From assembly GCA_947069175.1 (NCBI GenBank), contig CAMTDV010000013.1, forward strand, positions 13,030,501 through 13,094,500: a DNA stretch of 64,000 bases. Reading direction: 5' to 3'. The translations under genes and the position numbers were made by a program. The stretch's first letter is position 1, and each line of letters starts with the position of its first letter. The notes under the pieces were generated by a model. The model was not told the DNA's origin. It saw only the letters and a program-made list of their open reading frames with translations, and made no database searches. This document shows positions 55,407 through 64,000 of the stretch, in pieces. Origin of the DNA: Scalesia atractyloides. Lineage: Eukaryota > Streptophyta > Magnoliopsida > Asterales > Asteraceae.

Positions 55407-56231
55407 TGTAACATTTGTCATAAAATTCTAAAACCCATTCCGTTTTGTAATTTAAACATATGTATGATGTTCGTTACGCATTTATGTTGAAAGTATAAGA
55501 TTTATTATATTGTTATTAGTATTTAATAACAAATAAGATAATAAAGTTAAAATAACAATGTTAATAAATAAAATATAAATAATAGAAATAAAATATAAAA
55601 AAGTGTAGACCGCGGGTTTCGAAACCGGGTCTCCACTCAAACAAAACACTCATCACACCACTACACTACACACACATATCTGAAATTATCTTAAATCAAA
55701 TAAATCTTATATCGAAACAACCTTCTAAACCCATTTCAAAACAACCGGCTGTAACCTCCCAATTCATCTACAAATTCTGTTTCGATTACGACTTTAACTG
55801 AAGAAAACTGTTTTCCCAATCATGAATTAATATTCAATCATGGTCAAATCAGTTATATGAAATAATTAGATAATCAATATCCTTACCGAAACCGATAATC
55901 AAATCAAATCAGTACATGCGCCTATAAATAGTGATCCTTAAACCTTGTGGAACTCGCTCACACTCACAAATAATCTTGCAAAACCTCTTTTAACGCTCTG
56001 TGTTCAAAACCCACTTCACCGGAAAAGTTCTTGTCGCCGGAATTTCATCGGATGGATCAAAGCTACTCCCCTGTTTGGTATATCATCTTTAAACCACTTA
56101 TCATCTCCTTATTATGTAATTGTTTTTAGATAATTTAATAAGTTTCAGAAGTTAATTAAAACAGTATGTATAAATTGTAGAAGATGAAGTTGAATCAGTG
56201 AATAAGAGAAATTAAATTCGGTAATTATACA

Positions 56232-56295
56232 GGGTTAGACACACAATCCAGTGGTGGACTGTGTGCATCTTAAACAAATGGTCCCGGGTTCGATA
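56232..56295 (+). promoter_or_regulatory. tRNA-like module 1, W 3' LTR (split)
   Basis: Hairpin CACACAATCCA/TGGACTGTGTG with one mismatch, then CCGGGTTCGAT, the B box, where S1 inserted. The remainder lies at 56747-56777, up to S2. Confidence 0.65.
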
Positions 56296-56746
56296 TGTTA
56301 GAACTTTTGAGACCGATGGTGCTTGATTATTCATAGTCTGAGCTAGTTTGTAATGGTTAGACAAAGTTAAAGGGTCAAAAGTGTAATTGTGTGAAACTTG
56401 CTGATGGCGGCGTATTTACTAACCCAGCGTATTTATTAAATACGTAGGGTAGTCATTCTGTATAAATATGATGATCAATGAATGTATGTCCAAGTTTCTT
56501 GGACAGATTTTGGTGATCTTCTTGTGTTGTGATTTTTGCTATTGTGCTCTCATCGAATATCCAGGTGCTGTTATTGATTAAATGTTATTGGAATTTCATA
56601 TACAACACTAGTTGTTTGATCCAAACAAGATTCTTCATCTTCTTTGCTTGGTTTTTCTTAGTATTTGCACATTCAAACAACTAATCCATAGTTGTTTGGG
56701 TGAAAACAATCAACCACTATGATCTGAATCTGTTTTGGGACTCACA
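56296..56746 (+). mobile_element. S1: copia-type solo LTR
   Basis: 451 bp from TGTTAGAACTTTTG to GGGACTCACA, flanked by CGATA/CGATC (one mismatch). It carries a TATA-like GTATAAATATG near 56460 and no coding sequence. Orientation is inferred from that TATA box. It could instead be a short TRIM-like element. Confidence 0.7.
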
Positions 56747-56777
56747 CGATCTTTACATACGCTGCCGATTTCCTGAA

Positions 56778-57197
56778 TGTAGGTCCCCCTAGTCCTTATG
56801 GATCTTGACAGAATCGTCTATCCAACCTAGAGTGCGGAATCCTCTAGATCAGATTTAACAGAAAAACACGAACACGAACAAGAACAATTCCTTTAAACAG
56901 TCTTCTATTGATTATCCAACACTATGTGTTTACAATCAATTCAAGACACTCTAGAAATCTCTCAGCCACTCTCTGTAGATTTCTCCCAACCTTCTCTGTT
57001 CTGACTGTCTCTCCTTAAACTAATGCATAACATGTATATATACTACATGTTTGCATACTAGGCTTTATCTTGTGCTAGACCATTCTCCAAGCCCATTACA
57101 TCTCTAACTAAGCTAAACACAAATGCTAAGCCCAATAGAAAATATCCAAAGACTAACTATTAAACTATTAAGCTGTTGTCACTAATATGCACCAACA
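56778..57197 (-). repeat. S2 3' LTR
   Basis: 420 bp, TGTAGGTCCCCC to CACCAACA; differs from the other S2 LTR by only a few substitutions and small indels. The antisense PPT (GACTCCCCCTTG) follows at 57198-57209. Confidence 0.9.
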
Positions 57198-57209
57198 GAC
57201 TCCCCCTTG

Positions 57210-58934
57210 ACAATAGCTTCATAGTGTAACTTTGTCTTCAAACATCTTGTGATCTTTTGGTCTTTGGATAACTTCAGCTACATGTAGATTCTGACAACAA
57301 CATTCTCCCCCTAAGCTGATGCATCCAATCACCAAAACTTTTATTCGCTGTAGATTAGCGAACTAGCATTCTCTGATAAGCTCTAATCTCCAACTTCCTC
57401 TATATCTCCCTTTGCAATGTAGTAGAAGGATCCCACCATGCATTTGCACACATTCTGCACTCCATTCTTAAAATGTACTACACTTGAGTTCTGCACTTCA
57501 TTTTGATAACTACATCAATTTGTTTAGCAACACAAGCAAGTAACTCGAAAAACCATTAGTTCTTTTCCACATTAAAGATAAACCAATATTTTATCTTATC
57601 ATGCAAAAACAAACAACTTATCATATCAAACTGGGAGACTTTAGAACAAATCTATTTGTATTTTTATATTTTCTGAAAACAAATAACTAACAAGAAAGTA
57701 AACACTCTATTTTTGTGAGACTCACCGTTAAGAAGATCATATGAGCAACATCAAATTGATTTCACACTATCTGATTATTTTATATGCAATATTTATGAAT
57801 ATCAGTTCAAGACGATTACTAGTATTGTTTATCCACTTAAACAAATACATGAACATTTCAAGTTCCATTACCTCGTGATCTGCTTAGATAATTTATAACT
57901 GATATACTAGTGTGTCCCACTTCAGGACATACCCCCGCGATCAAGGTATGCACAAAATTTCATCGTAGTAGGTGGTATACCGAAATTCATCCTTTTTAAT
58001 TTACAACGTTACATAATTGGTGATCAGGTCAGTACTTCCGTACAACAAAGAGACCAATATCCAACGAGGGTTAGGACAAATACCAAATTTTGGTACGAAT
58101 AATGCAATATGCACATTTGAATGACTCATTAGGAGAGATTCTTCAATATTTGGGATTTGCCATTTTTGCTCTTTTAAGATATCCTGGTTGCGCCTAGGTC
58201 AGCATATATCTGGATGCAGCAGAAGGACAACCTTGATACCCCGGATGAAATAACGATATAAAGACCTAAAACCTCGGATTTTGGCAATCTACCAACGCAA
58301 GATTTAAGGTTATAAAACAATACGCCACTGATATGTTACCCACTCATACACAGTTTATTATAATATTTTGTATCACAAAGGTAAGTTGATTATTTTATGC
58401 GTTTTGCCTACTGGTACATCATATGATGAAGCTGCTATCTTAAGCAATTTTCTTTTAATTTCAGTGTGACAGTCTAACTTGCTGATGTACTATCATTTCT
58501 TTTTTTTCACACAGTGAAAAACTCATTTTTGATTTTCTATTTTTTATGTTTTTGATTTTCTATTTTTTTTTGTTTTTGATTTTTGAAAAGCAGTAAATTA
58601 TATATAAACTATTTTTATGGAAAAATTTAAACTCGTCAACTTACTCCCCCTAAACACACGCCCTAATTAAAACTCTTTTTGACTTAGGGAAATTTCTCCC
58701 CTAAATTTTTGTTTTTATGGAGTAAAGTTTTTAAAAACAGAAATTTAAACACAAACAGACTCCCACTTCAACCTGACAAGTAGGTTTTTCACTTTTAGTA
58801 AACCAGTGTCTAACATAGAGGTAAATAATTCGTTACCATGTGTAACCTACTATTCACCTCAGATGATTTACAGGAATAACCACTGTTGAACACATCAACA
58901 GTCCTTCTTGGTCATCCTACACACACTCAACAAC
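57210..58934 (-). other. S2 3' untranslated region
   Basis: Noncoding. Most of it parallels T 30395-31945. Extra PPT-like CTCCCCCT is seen near 58645. No gene. Confidence 0.75.
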
Positions 58935-60737
58935 TTAGTTAGACTGGGGGACCCAAGCCTTAAAGGTCTTGGGTCGTCCAGATTCATCAACCACTGGAAC
59001 ATCAATCCAATATCCATTACACCCTACTGGTGTCTTAGATGTCTTCCAAGTTGTTGAACAAGATTTATAATTTCCATGAGACTTTTGATCACGAGAATTC
59101 CAATAAACTCTCGGATTTTCCGGCCTTTGGAAATTATTATCTCGAAACCTTCTTCTCCCATTATCATAATCTGATCTTTGAAACATTTTTGGATTGTTTT
59201 GAACATTTGAGTTACTAAAACCCCTATATTCATTTCTTCTTTGAAATTTTCGATTACCAGAAGTTTGGTATCGATTTCTATATTTAAAATTTTTACTTTG
59301 AAAAGAATTTGATTGACCCTTATTCTGACATGATTTAGGAGAAGAGTTTCTAGAACCAACAAATCTTCTTGATGTTGAAGGTTTAGGTTGAAATCTAGGT
59401 TGATTTGTCTGAAAACTGGATTTAACATTTTTATTTAAACCAACCTGTTTTCCATCCTTAACCTCAACCTCAGCCTCTGCTTTCTTACCCTTTTTAAAAG
59501 GACAACAACTAGCCACATGTCCTTTGTTGTGACATTTAAAACAGGATCTCTTCTTAAAAGTTTTCTTTCTGTTAGATCCCTTTTTAAATGATTTGACTGT
59601 TTTGTCTTTAGTATCCTCATCCACTTTATGAGGTGTACTATTAGACCTAACCGATTCTTTCAAAGAGCCTGGACTATTAGGTATGTCAACTGTTATCGGA
59701 ACCACTACATCTGGTGTAGTAGGCACAAAATCTTTTAGCTCTTCTTCATTTGGTAAAAAAGAGTAATCCTTATCCTCAAAAGATGGAGCTTTACTAAACC
59801 CACTCCTGTTTTATCACTCCTCATTTTCAAACTTTTCTGAATTTGAGTCCTGACTAACGAGGATTCTCAAAATTTGTCTAACTTTCTATGAAGTTCAACA
59901 ATTTTGGCCTGTGCACCAGCCAATTCTGTGCACTTTTCAGAAAGCTTGTTAGTCTTATTCTTTACAGTTTCACGAGCCAAATCAATGATCTGTAAAAGTT
60001 CATTGACTTTGCTGGTCAAACTGATGATTTCTTGTTCATTTGAATTGAGTGTATTTAAAAATTTTGACTCCCTTTTACTCAAAAGAACATTTGACTCTTT
60101 CAGTTTTTTTCTAATTCTACTAACAGAATTTTGTTTTGCTCTGATAGTTTGTCAACTGTACCTTGTAGTTCAGTGCAATTATGACAAGTATGACTTACAG
60201 ATTGAAATTTTACCAGTACCTTTGTTGTAAGCTCATCCGTAATATCCATGCACACTGTAGCTTTTGCATCCTTGACTTCCGTTCTCTCCTTCTCAGCTTC
60301 CTTCTTCTCTTCTATCTTAGCAGCTTCTTCACCAATCTTCACAGCTGCAGTCTCACTCACACATTACTTTGTCTTGAAGCACTCTGATAACGTTTTTCTA
60401 AAGCTTTCCACAGCTCTCTAGACGATCCATACCTATTACAAATGTTTTTCATATCAACTGGCAAGGACATCTTTATCACTGCGAAAGCCTTCTTCTCAGC
60501 ATCATATATACGTTTCTCAGAATCTTCCATCTTCTCATATGAGAGTACCATAATTCTTCCATTAACTCGACGTGTGGGAGCAATGTACCCATCGATCATA
60601 CAGTTCCACATCTTAGTATCTTCATTTAGAACCGAAGCCTCAAACTTCTTCCAGTCCACATACTGTTCAGCATTTATTAGCTTTGGCCAGCTTTTAACAC
60701 CCTCACTTAGATTGTTCAATTTGCCCATCTTTACCAC
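58935..60737 (-). pseudogene. gag: S2 gag-like region
   Basis: Starts MVKMGKLNNLSEGVKSWPKLINAEQYVDWKKFEASVLNEDTKMW, with EKKAFAVIKMSLPVDMKNI and ELWKALEKRYQSA (to 60357), matching T's Gag core. It is then joined to charged coiled-coil segments (60360-60100 and 60082-59867) without the first zinc knuckle region seen in T. The last open run (59726-58935) has CCHC knuckle CFKCHNKGHVASCC, many asparagine/arginine/serine residues, and ends TFKAWVPQSN. At least three frame breaks occur; whether any were suppressed is unknown. Confidence 0.84.
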
Positions 60738-61671
60738 GCAGCAATCAGTTTAAATGGATTTTTGTATACCTGTATCAAAACCCAAATCTAACCTGTAGCT
60801 TATCGTAACCAAACCGTTAAAAGCGTTCAAAATTTTGTCCAAAAAGTGTGGTTACCAAATTGTACCGTTAAAATCGTCTCGACGATACGAATCTAATGAT
60901 ATATATTGTCCGATAGTGATTTTAGGATTTTCCGTGCCTTTTTTTGCCCTAAAAATCACACGAGTCTAACCATGCAGTCGGTTTGTTAAGATAGGTCACG
61001 GATCAACTTCTATGTTCGAAAACGTTTAACTCCGGTTACGTCAGCTGGTTAACTTTTTACCTTTTTGTATATAACTCGGAATCGTACCGAATCCAGAACA
61101 GTAACTCGGATTTACAATCCGAAATGACAATCCGGAACAGTAATCCGAAATGCTAATCCGAAATGGTGATCCGGAATAGTGATCCGAGATGAAATCCGGA
61201 ATAAACTGTTCTGATCCGAAATGGAGATCCGGAATAGACTACTCTGATCCGAGATGAAATCCGGAATAGTTCTAATCCGAGATGGAATCCGGAATGCACT
61301 TCTGATTCTGATCCGAAATGGGAATCCGGAATAGACTTCTGATCCGAATTTCAGTCTGGAATAGCTTCTGATCCGAATTTCAGTCCGAAATGGAATCCGA
61401 AATGACTTTTCTGAAATCCGGAATACACTTCTGATCTGAATTTGAATCCGATATGCAACTTTTCAATCCGAAATTCAAGTCTTCCAATCCGAAATGCTAA
61501 TTCTCTGATCCGAAATGCAAGACTTCTATCCGAAATGCCTGCTGTTTATCCGAAACAGTGTCAGAAACCCTAATTCAGCCGTTACAACCATCAAGAACAG
61601 CCTCCAAAACGCCCAAAAATCCAATTTTCTGTTGTCACGATTCTGAACCGAGCAAGAATCAAGAGCCGAAT
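60738..61671 (-). other. S2 leader with degenerate CCGAAATG/CCGGAAT repeats
   Basis: Repeat array at 61080-61560 homologous to that of T (50620-51030). No gene. Confidence 0.75.
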
Positions 61672-61683
61672 GCTCTGATACCA
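61672..61683 (-). other. S2 primer binding site
   Basis: TGGTATCAGAGC on the minus strand, two bases from the 5' LTR. Confidence 0.93.
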
Positions 61684-61685
61684 AT

Positions 61686-62101
61686 TGTAGGTCCCCCTAG
61701 TCCTTATGGATCTTGACAGAATCGTCTATCCAACCTAGAGTGCGGAATCCTCTAGATCAGATTTAATAGAAAAACACGAACATGAACAATTCCTTTAAAC
61801 AGTCTTCTATTGATTATCCAACACTATGTGTTTACAATCAATTCAAGACACTCTAGAAACATCTCAGCCACTCTCTGTAGATTTCTCCCAACCTTCTCTG
61901 TTCTGTTTGTCTCTCCTTAAACCCTAATGCATAACATGTATATATACTACATGTTTGCATACTAGGCTTTATCTTGGGCTAGGCCATTCTCCAAGCCCAT
62001 TACATCTCTAACCAAGCTAAATACAAATACTAAGCCCAATACAAAATATCCAAAGACTAACTATTAAACTATTAAGCTGTTGTCACTAATATGCACCAAC
62101 A
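61686..62101 (-). repeat. S2 5' LTR
   Basis: 416 bp, near-identical partner of 56778-57197. Confidence 0.9.
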
Positions 62102-62182
62102 CTGAATAAACCCAACCTTTTTAATACTTATATATATCAACATCCAGTAAGTGTATAAATCCAATAAAAATCATATATTCTC

Positions 62183-62430
62183 CGGGTTAGTCACACAACC
62201 CAATTGGTCGGGCTGTGTGCAACACGAAGCTATGGTCGCGAGTTCGAGTTCGGTCCGTTACATGATTATGAAAGTATCAAACCTTTTTGAATAAAATGAG
62301 AATATGCTTTAATCTAATGTGTGTATTTATGTAATTAAAAATGGATATATTCCGGGTTAGACACATAGCTCAGTTGGTAGAGCTGCGTGCACGTATACTA
62401 GAGGTCACGAGTTGGAATCCCACACGCGGC
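62183..62430 (+). promoter_or_regulatory. tRNA-like modules 2 and 3, W 3' LTR
   Basis: Module 2 has CACACAACCC/GGGCTGTGTG (loop AATTGGTC) and GAGTTCGAGTTC. Module 3 has TAGCTCAGTTGG and GAGTTGGAATCCC, the B box having one changed base. T runs follow near 62282 and 62477. Confidence 0.62.
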
Positions 62431-63411
62431 ATATAATCCGGAATTCTAACCGGTTCGGCCCCTGAAAGGGTTATATTTTTTAATTAAAATTTTCTTTATT
62501 TTCCTCCAAAAATCACAAAAATATATAAAAAAAAATTAGTAATAAATACTATAAAATTACCTGAAAAGTCTAATAAAATTCATTAAATAAAAATACTAAT
62601 TTTAAATAACTCGAAATATATTTACCGAATTGTTACGTGAATATTTAGGTTAGTTTTCTCATCGGTTGGAATCTTTAAATTGTGCGTGCTCATTAGCAAA
62701 TCAAGAACGCACCCACTCTGAGTGAATTCCTACAAACTTCCCCTTTTTATTCATGTTTGGGGTGTATCATGTGTCGTTTATTTATATCTTTTAATTAAAC
62801 ACTTGTGCTACTACCATTATATAAACTAACGTGCTATGTGATATTTGGATTATTGTTATTTATATTTTCTCATTTAAGTCAAGCTTTCACATTAGGCCCA
62901 TCAGTTCCCTGTTTCATACGTGTAGAGCATCGCGTTGCCTAATTAGATCGGCTTCGTTTGATAGAGCCTTGATCTCTCAGCTCATCATTTATCATATTCA
63001 TGTGTACATTGCTAGATGTTTATGTGGTTTATGGATAGTTTACATATAAGCTTGCTTATATTTGGTTTATGGACATCTTTATAAAATTAATCAACATATC
63101 ATTTCTTTCAAATGTTTATACGGGATTCACTCGCCAACTTTTATTGACCCAACTCTTTATTTTTACACATGATACAGGGGAACAAGTTGAAGCAAGGAAC
63201 ACATAGGATTGGGCCTTAGAAGATAAATAAAGCATTATTTGAATGTCATGTTTAGAACATTTTGTGCTTGTATGGTTTAGGTGTTTGTTGGAATTTTCCC
63301 TTTTAAATTGGAATAATAGATATGAAACTTTATTATAGTAAATGTTACGAGCTTTGATGAAAACCCAATCATGCCCCAACTACCATATCCGCTGCGGGTC
63401 AGGGTGTGACA

Positions 63412-63575
63412 TGAAGTGGGTTCTAAAGAACTCGCCCACAAGTACGTGATTAGGGTCACGTATGAGAAGATCGATGCGGTCCGAGCTCCTTTAAAAGCAG
63501 CCCAAGATCGGCAAAAGTCTTATACGGATAAAAGACAAAGGCCTATCGAGTTTCAATTGGGTGACAAGGTGTGGT
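63412..63575 (+). pseudogene. element X: integrase C-terminal remnant
   Basis: Begins with the second TGAAG and continues X's integrase: EVGSKELAHKYVIRVTYEKIDAVRAPLKAAQDRQKSYTDKRQRPIEFQLGDKVWL, the region just before the GPF/Y module. The upstream half of this reading frame is at 26289. Homology ends at a stop near 63580. Confidence 0.85.
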
Positions 63576-64000
63576 TGTAGATAGTGGTGCTAGGTGGGTG
63601 ATAGGCGATGTTAGGGTTGACCAGGTGGTGTTATCACGTATAGATCGATTAAAATTATATTTCCATTTAAAATTATATGGTGATGCTCGGTGGGTGGTAG
63701 GTGCTGTTAGAAGGGGCTTATAGTGCAAGAAATTGCAACCACGAGGACTAATAGTGACGGAACTAGAATAAAAATTAAGGGGTATCCTTAATTTTTCTTT
63801 ATTGTATATTCATAAAACGAAGAAACTTTTCTTAACGTACATTATTAAAAGAGAATGAAAGATTTAAAGTGACTTTATATCCGTTTGTCTGATAAAATAA
63901 TGAAAATCCTGAAACCTATTGGTTCTACTCCATTCCTTGAAGTGAATGTGACTATATATTGATTATTGTGATCATGGACATATTTGAGAAATTTGTAATG
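63576..64000. other. right flank, no gene seen
   Basis: Low-complexity GTGG/GGTGG-rich stretch, similar in character to about 1018-1060. It is followed by a segment at 63720-63745 that is an inverted near-match of 50-75, then AT-rich sequence. No coding region supported. Confidence 0.5.

Larger units (their letters stand above)
56778..62101 (-). mobile_element. S2: gag-only Ty1/copia element (TR-GAG-like)
   Basis: 5324 bp with perfect TSDs CTGAA (56773-56777 and 62102-62106), nearly identical LTRs (56778-57197 and 61686-62101), a canonical PBS and a PPT. It contains only a Gag-like region (60737-58935). Protease, integrase, RT and RNase H are absent: the Gag C-terminus is joined to the 3' untranslated region. 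It is a non-autonomous relative of T, and its LTR similarity suggests it is the youngest insertion here. Confidence 0.9.
26290..63411 (+). mobile_element. element W: full-structure Ty3/gypsy retrotransposon
   Basis: Bounded by TGTAAC at 26290 and TGACA at 63411 with identical TSDs TGAAG (26285-26289, 63412-63416) in X. After removing its insertions (T in gag; S1 and S2 in the 3' LTR) it is about 10 kb with 5' LTR, PBS, gag, protease, RT, RNase H, integrase, chromodomain-like tail, PPT and 3' LTR. Same gag-pol family as Y, with a different LTR subfamily. Several stops and shifts make it inactive. Confidence 0.9.
55407..63411 (+). repeat. W 3' LTR, interrupted by S1 and S2
   Basis: About 2230 bp once the two insertions are removed: 55407-56295, about 56747-56777 and 62102-63411. 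It has antisense module 0 (55603-55670), TATAAATAG (55923-55931), module 1 (split by both insertions), module 2 (62183-62258), module 3 (62353-62430) and the conserved hairpin near 62950. It differs from the 5' LTR by many scattered changes and small indels, so the W insertion is not recent. Confidence 0.9.

Overview
The window is a plant (eudicot) heterochromatin-like block made almost entirely of nested LTR retrotransposons. No host protein gene, rRNA gene or functional tRNA gene could be supported. The evidence is tRNA-iMet-type primer binding sites, TG...CA LTR ends with 5-bp target-site duplications (TSDs), and Ty3/gypsy and Ty1/copia polyproteins with many stops and frameshifts. A proline-rich ORF upstream of a gypsy gag looks like those I associate with Asteraceae elements; that family-level guess is inference only.

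Layout, outermost first. A broken Ty3/gypsy pol, 'X', survives as three pieces (1105-1245, 25127-26289, 63412-63575). Two related gypsy insertions split it: 'Y' (1246-25126, TSD TTGGG/TTGGA) and 'W' (26290-63411, TSD TGAAG on both sides). Y is a compound tandem of LTR, gag-PR-RT, LTR, gag-PR-RT, LTR; both units lack most of RNase H and integrase and share one aberrant RNase H/X junction. A minus-strand gypsy 'Z' (about 9272-17802) sits in Y's middle LTR. W has a more complete gag-pol with a chromodomain-like tail. Its gag is split by the minus-strand Ty1/copia element 'T' (29912-51212, TSD ACCAT). T's integrase is split by the plus-strand copia 'U' (about 34225-46651). U's gag is split by the gypsy-type solo LTR 'Q' (37029-39429, TSD GCGAA). 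W's 3' LTR (55407-63411) carries a solo LTR 'S1' (56296-56746) and a gag-only copia element 'S2' (56778-62101, TSD CTGAA). X > W > T > U > Q is therefore five layers deep.

Most notable: the long (2.2-2.4 kb) LTRs of Y, W and Q, otherwise quite different in sequence, share an ordered cassette of four tRNA-like Pol III modules. Module 0 is antisense and upstream of the Pol II TATA box. Modules 1, 2 and 3 are head-to-tail in the sense direction downstream of it. Each module has tRNA-like signals (a B-box/T-loop-like motif and, most clearly in modules 0 and 3, an A-box-like motif) and is followed by a T run like a Pol III terminator. In modules 1-3 the D-arm is an extended 10-11 bp hairpin whose base pairing is kept while its sequence differs. 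All three insertions found inside these LTRs (Z, S1, S2) lie in or right beside a module. I know of 5S rRNA sequence in Cassandra TRIM LTRs but do not recall a described four-module tRNA-like cassette in Ty3/gypsy LTRs.

Coordinates of LTR ends with TSDs are exact to within a base or two; ends of decayed or truncated elements are approximate. No alignment, covariance search or database search could be run.
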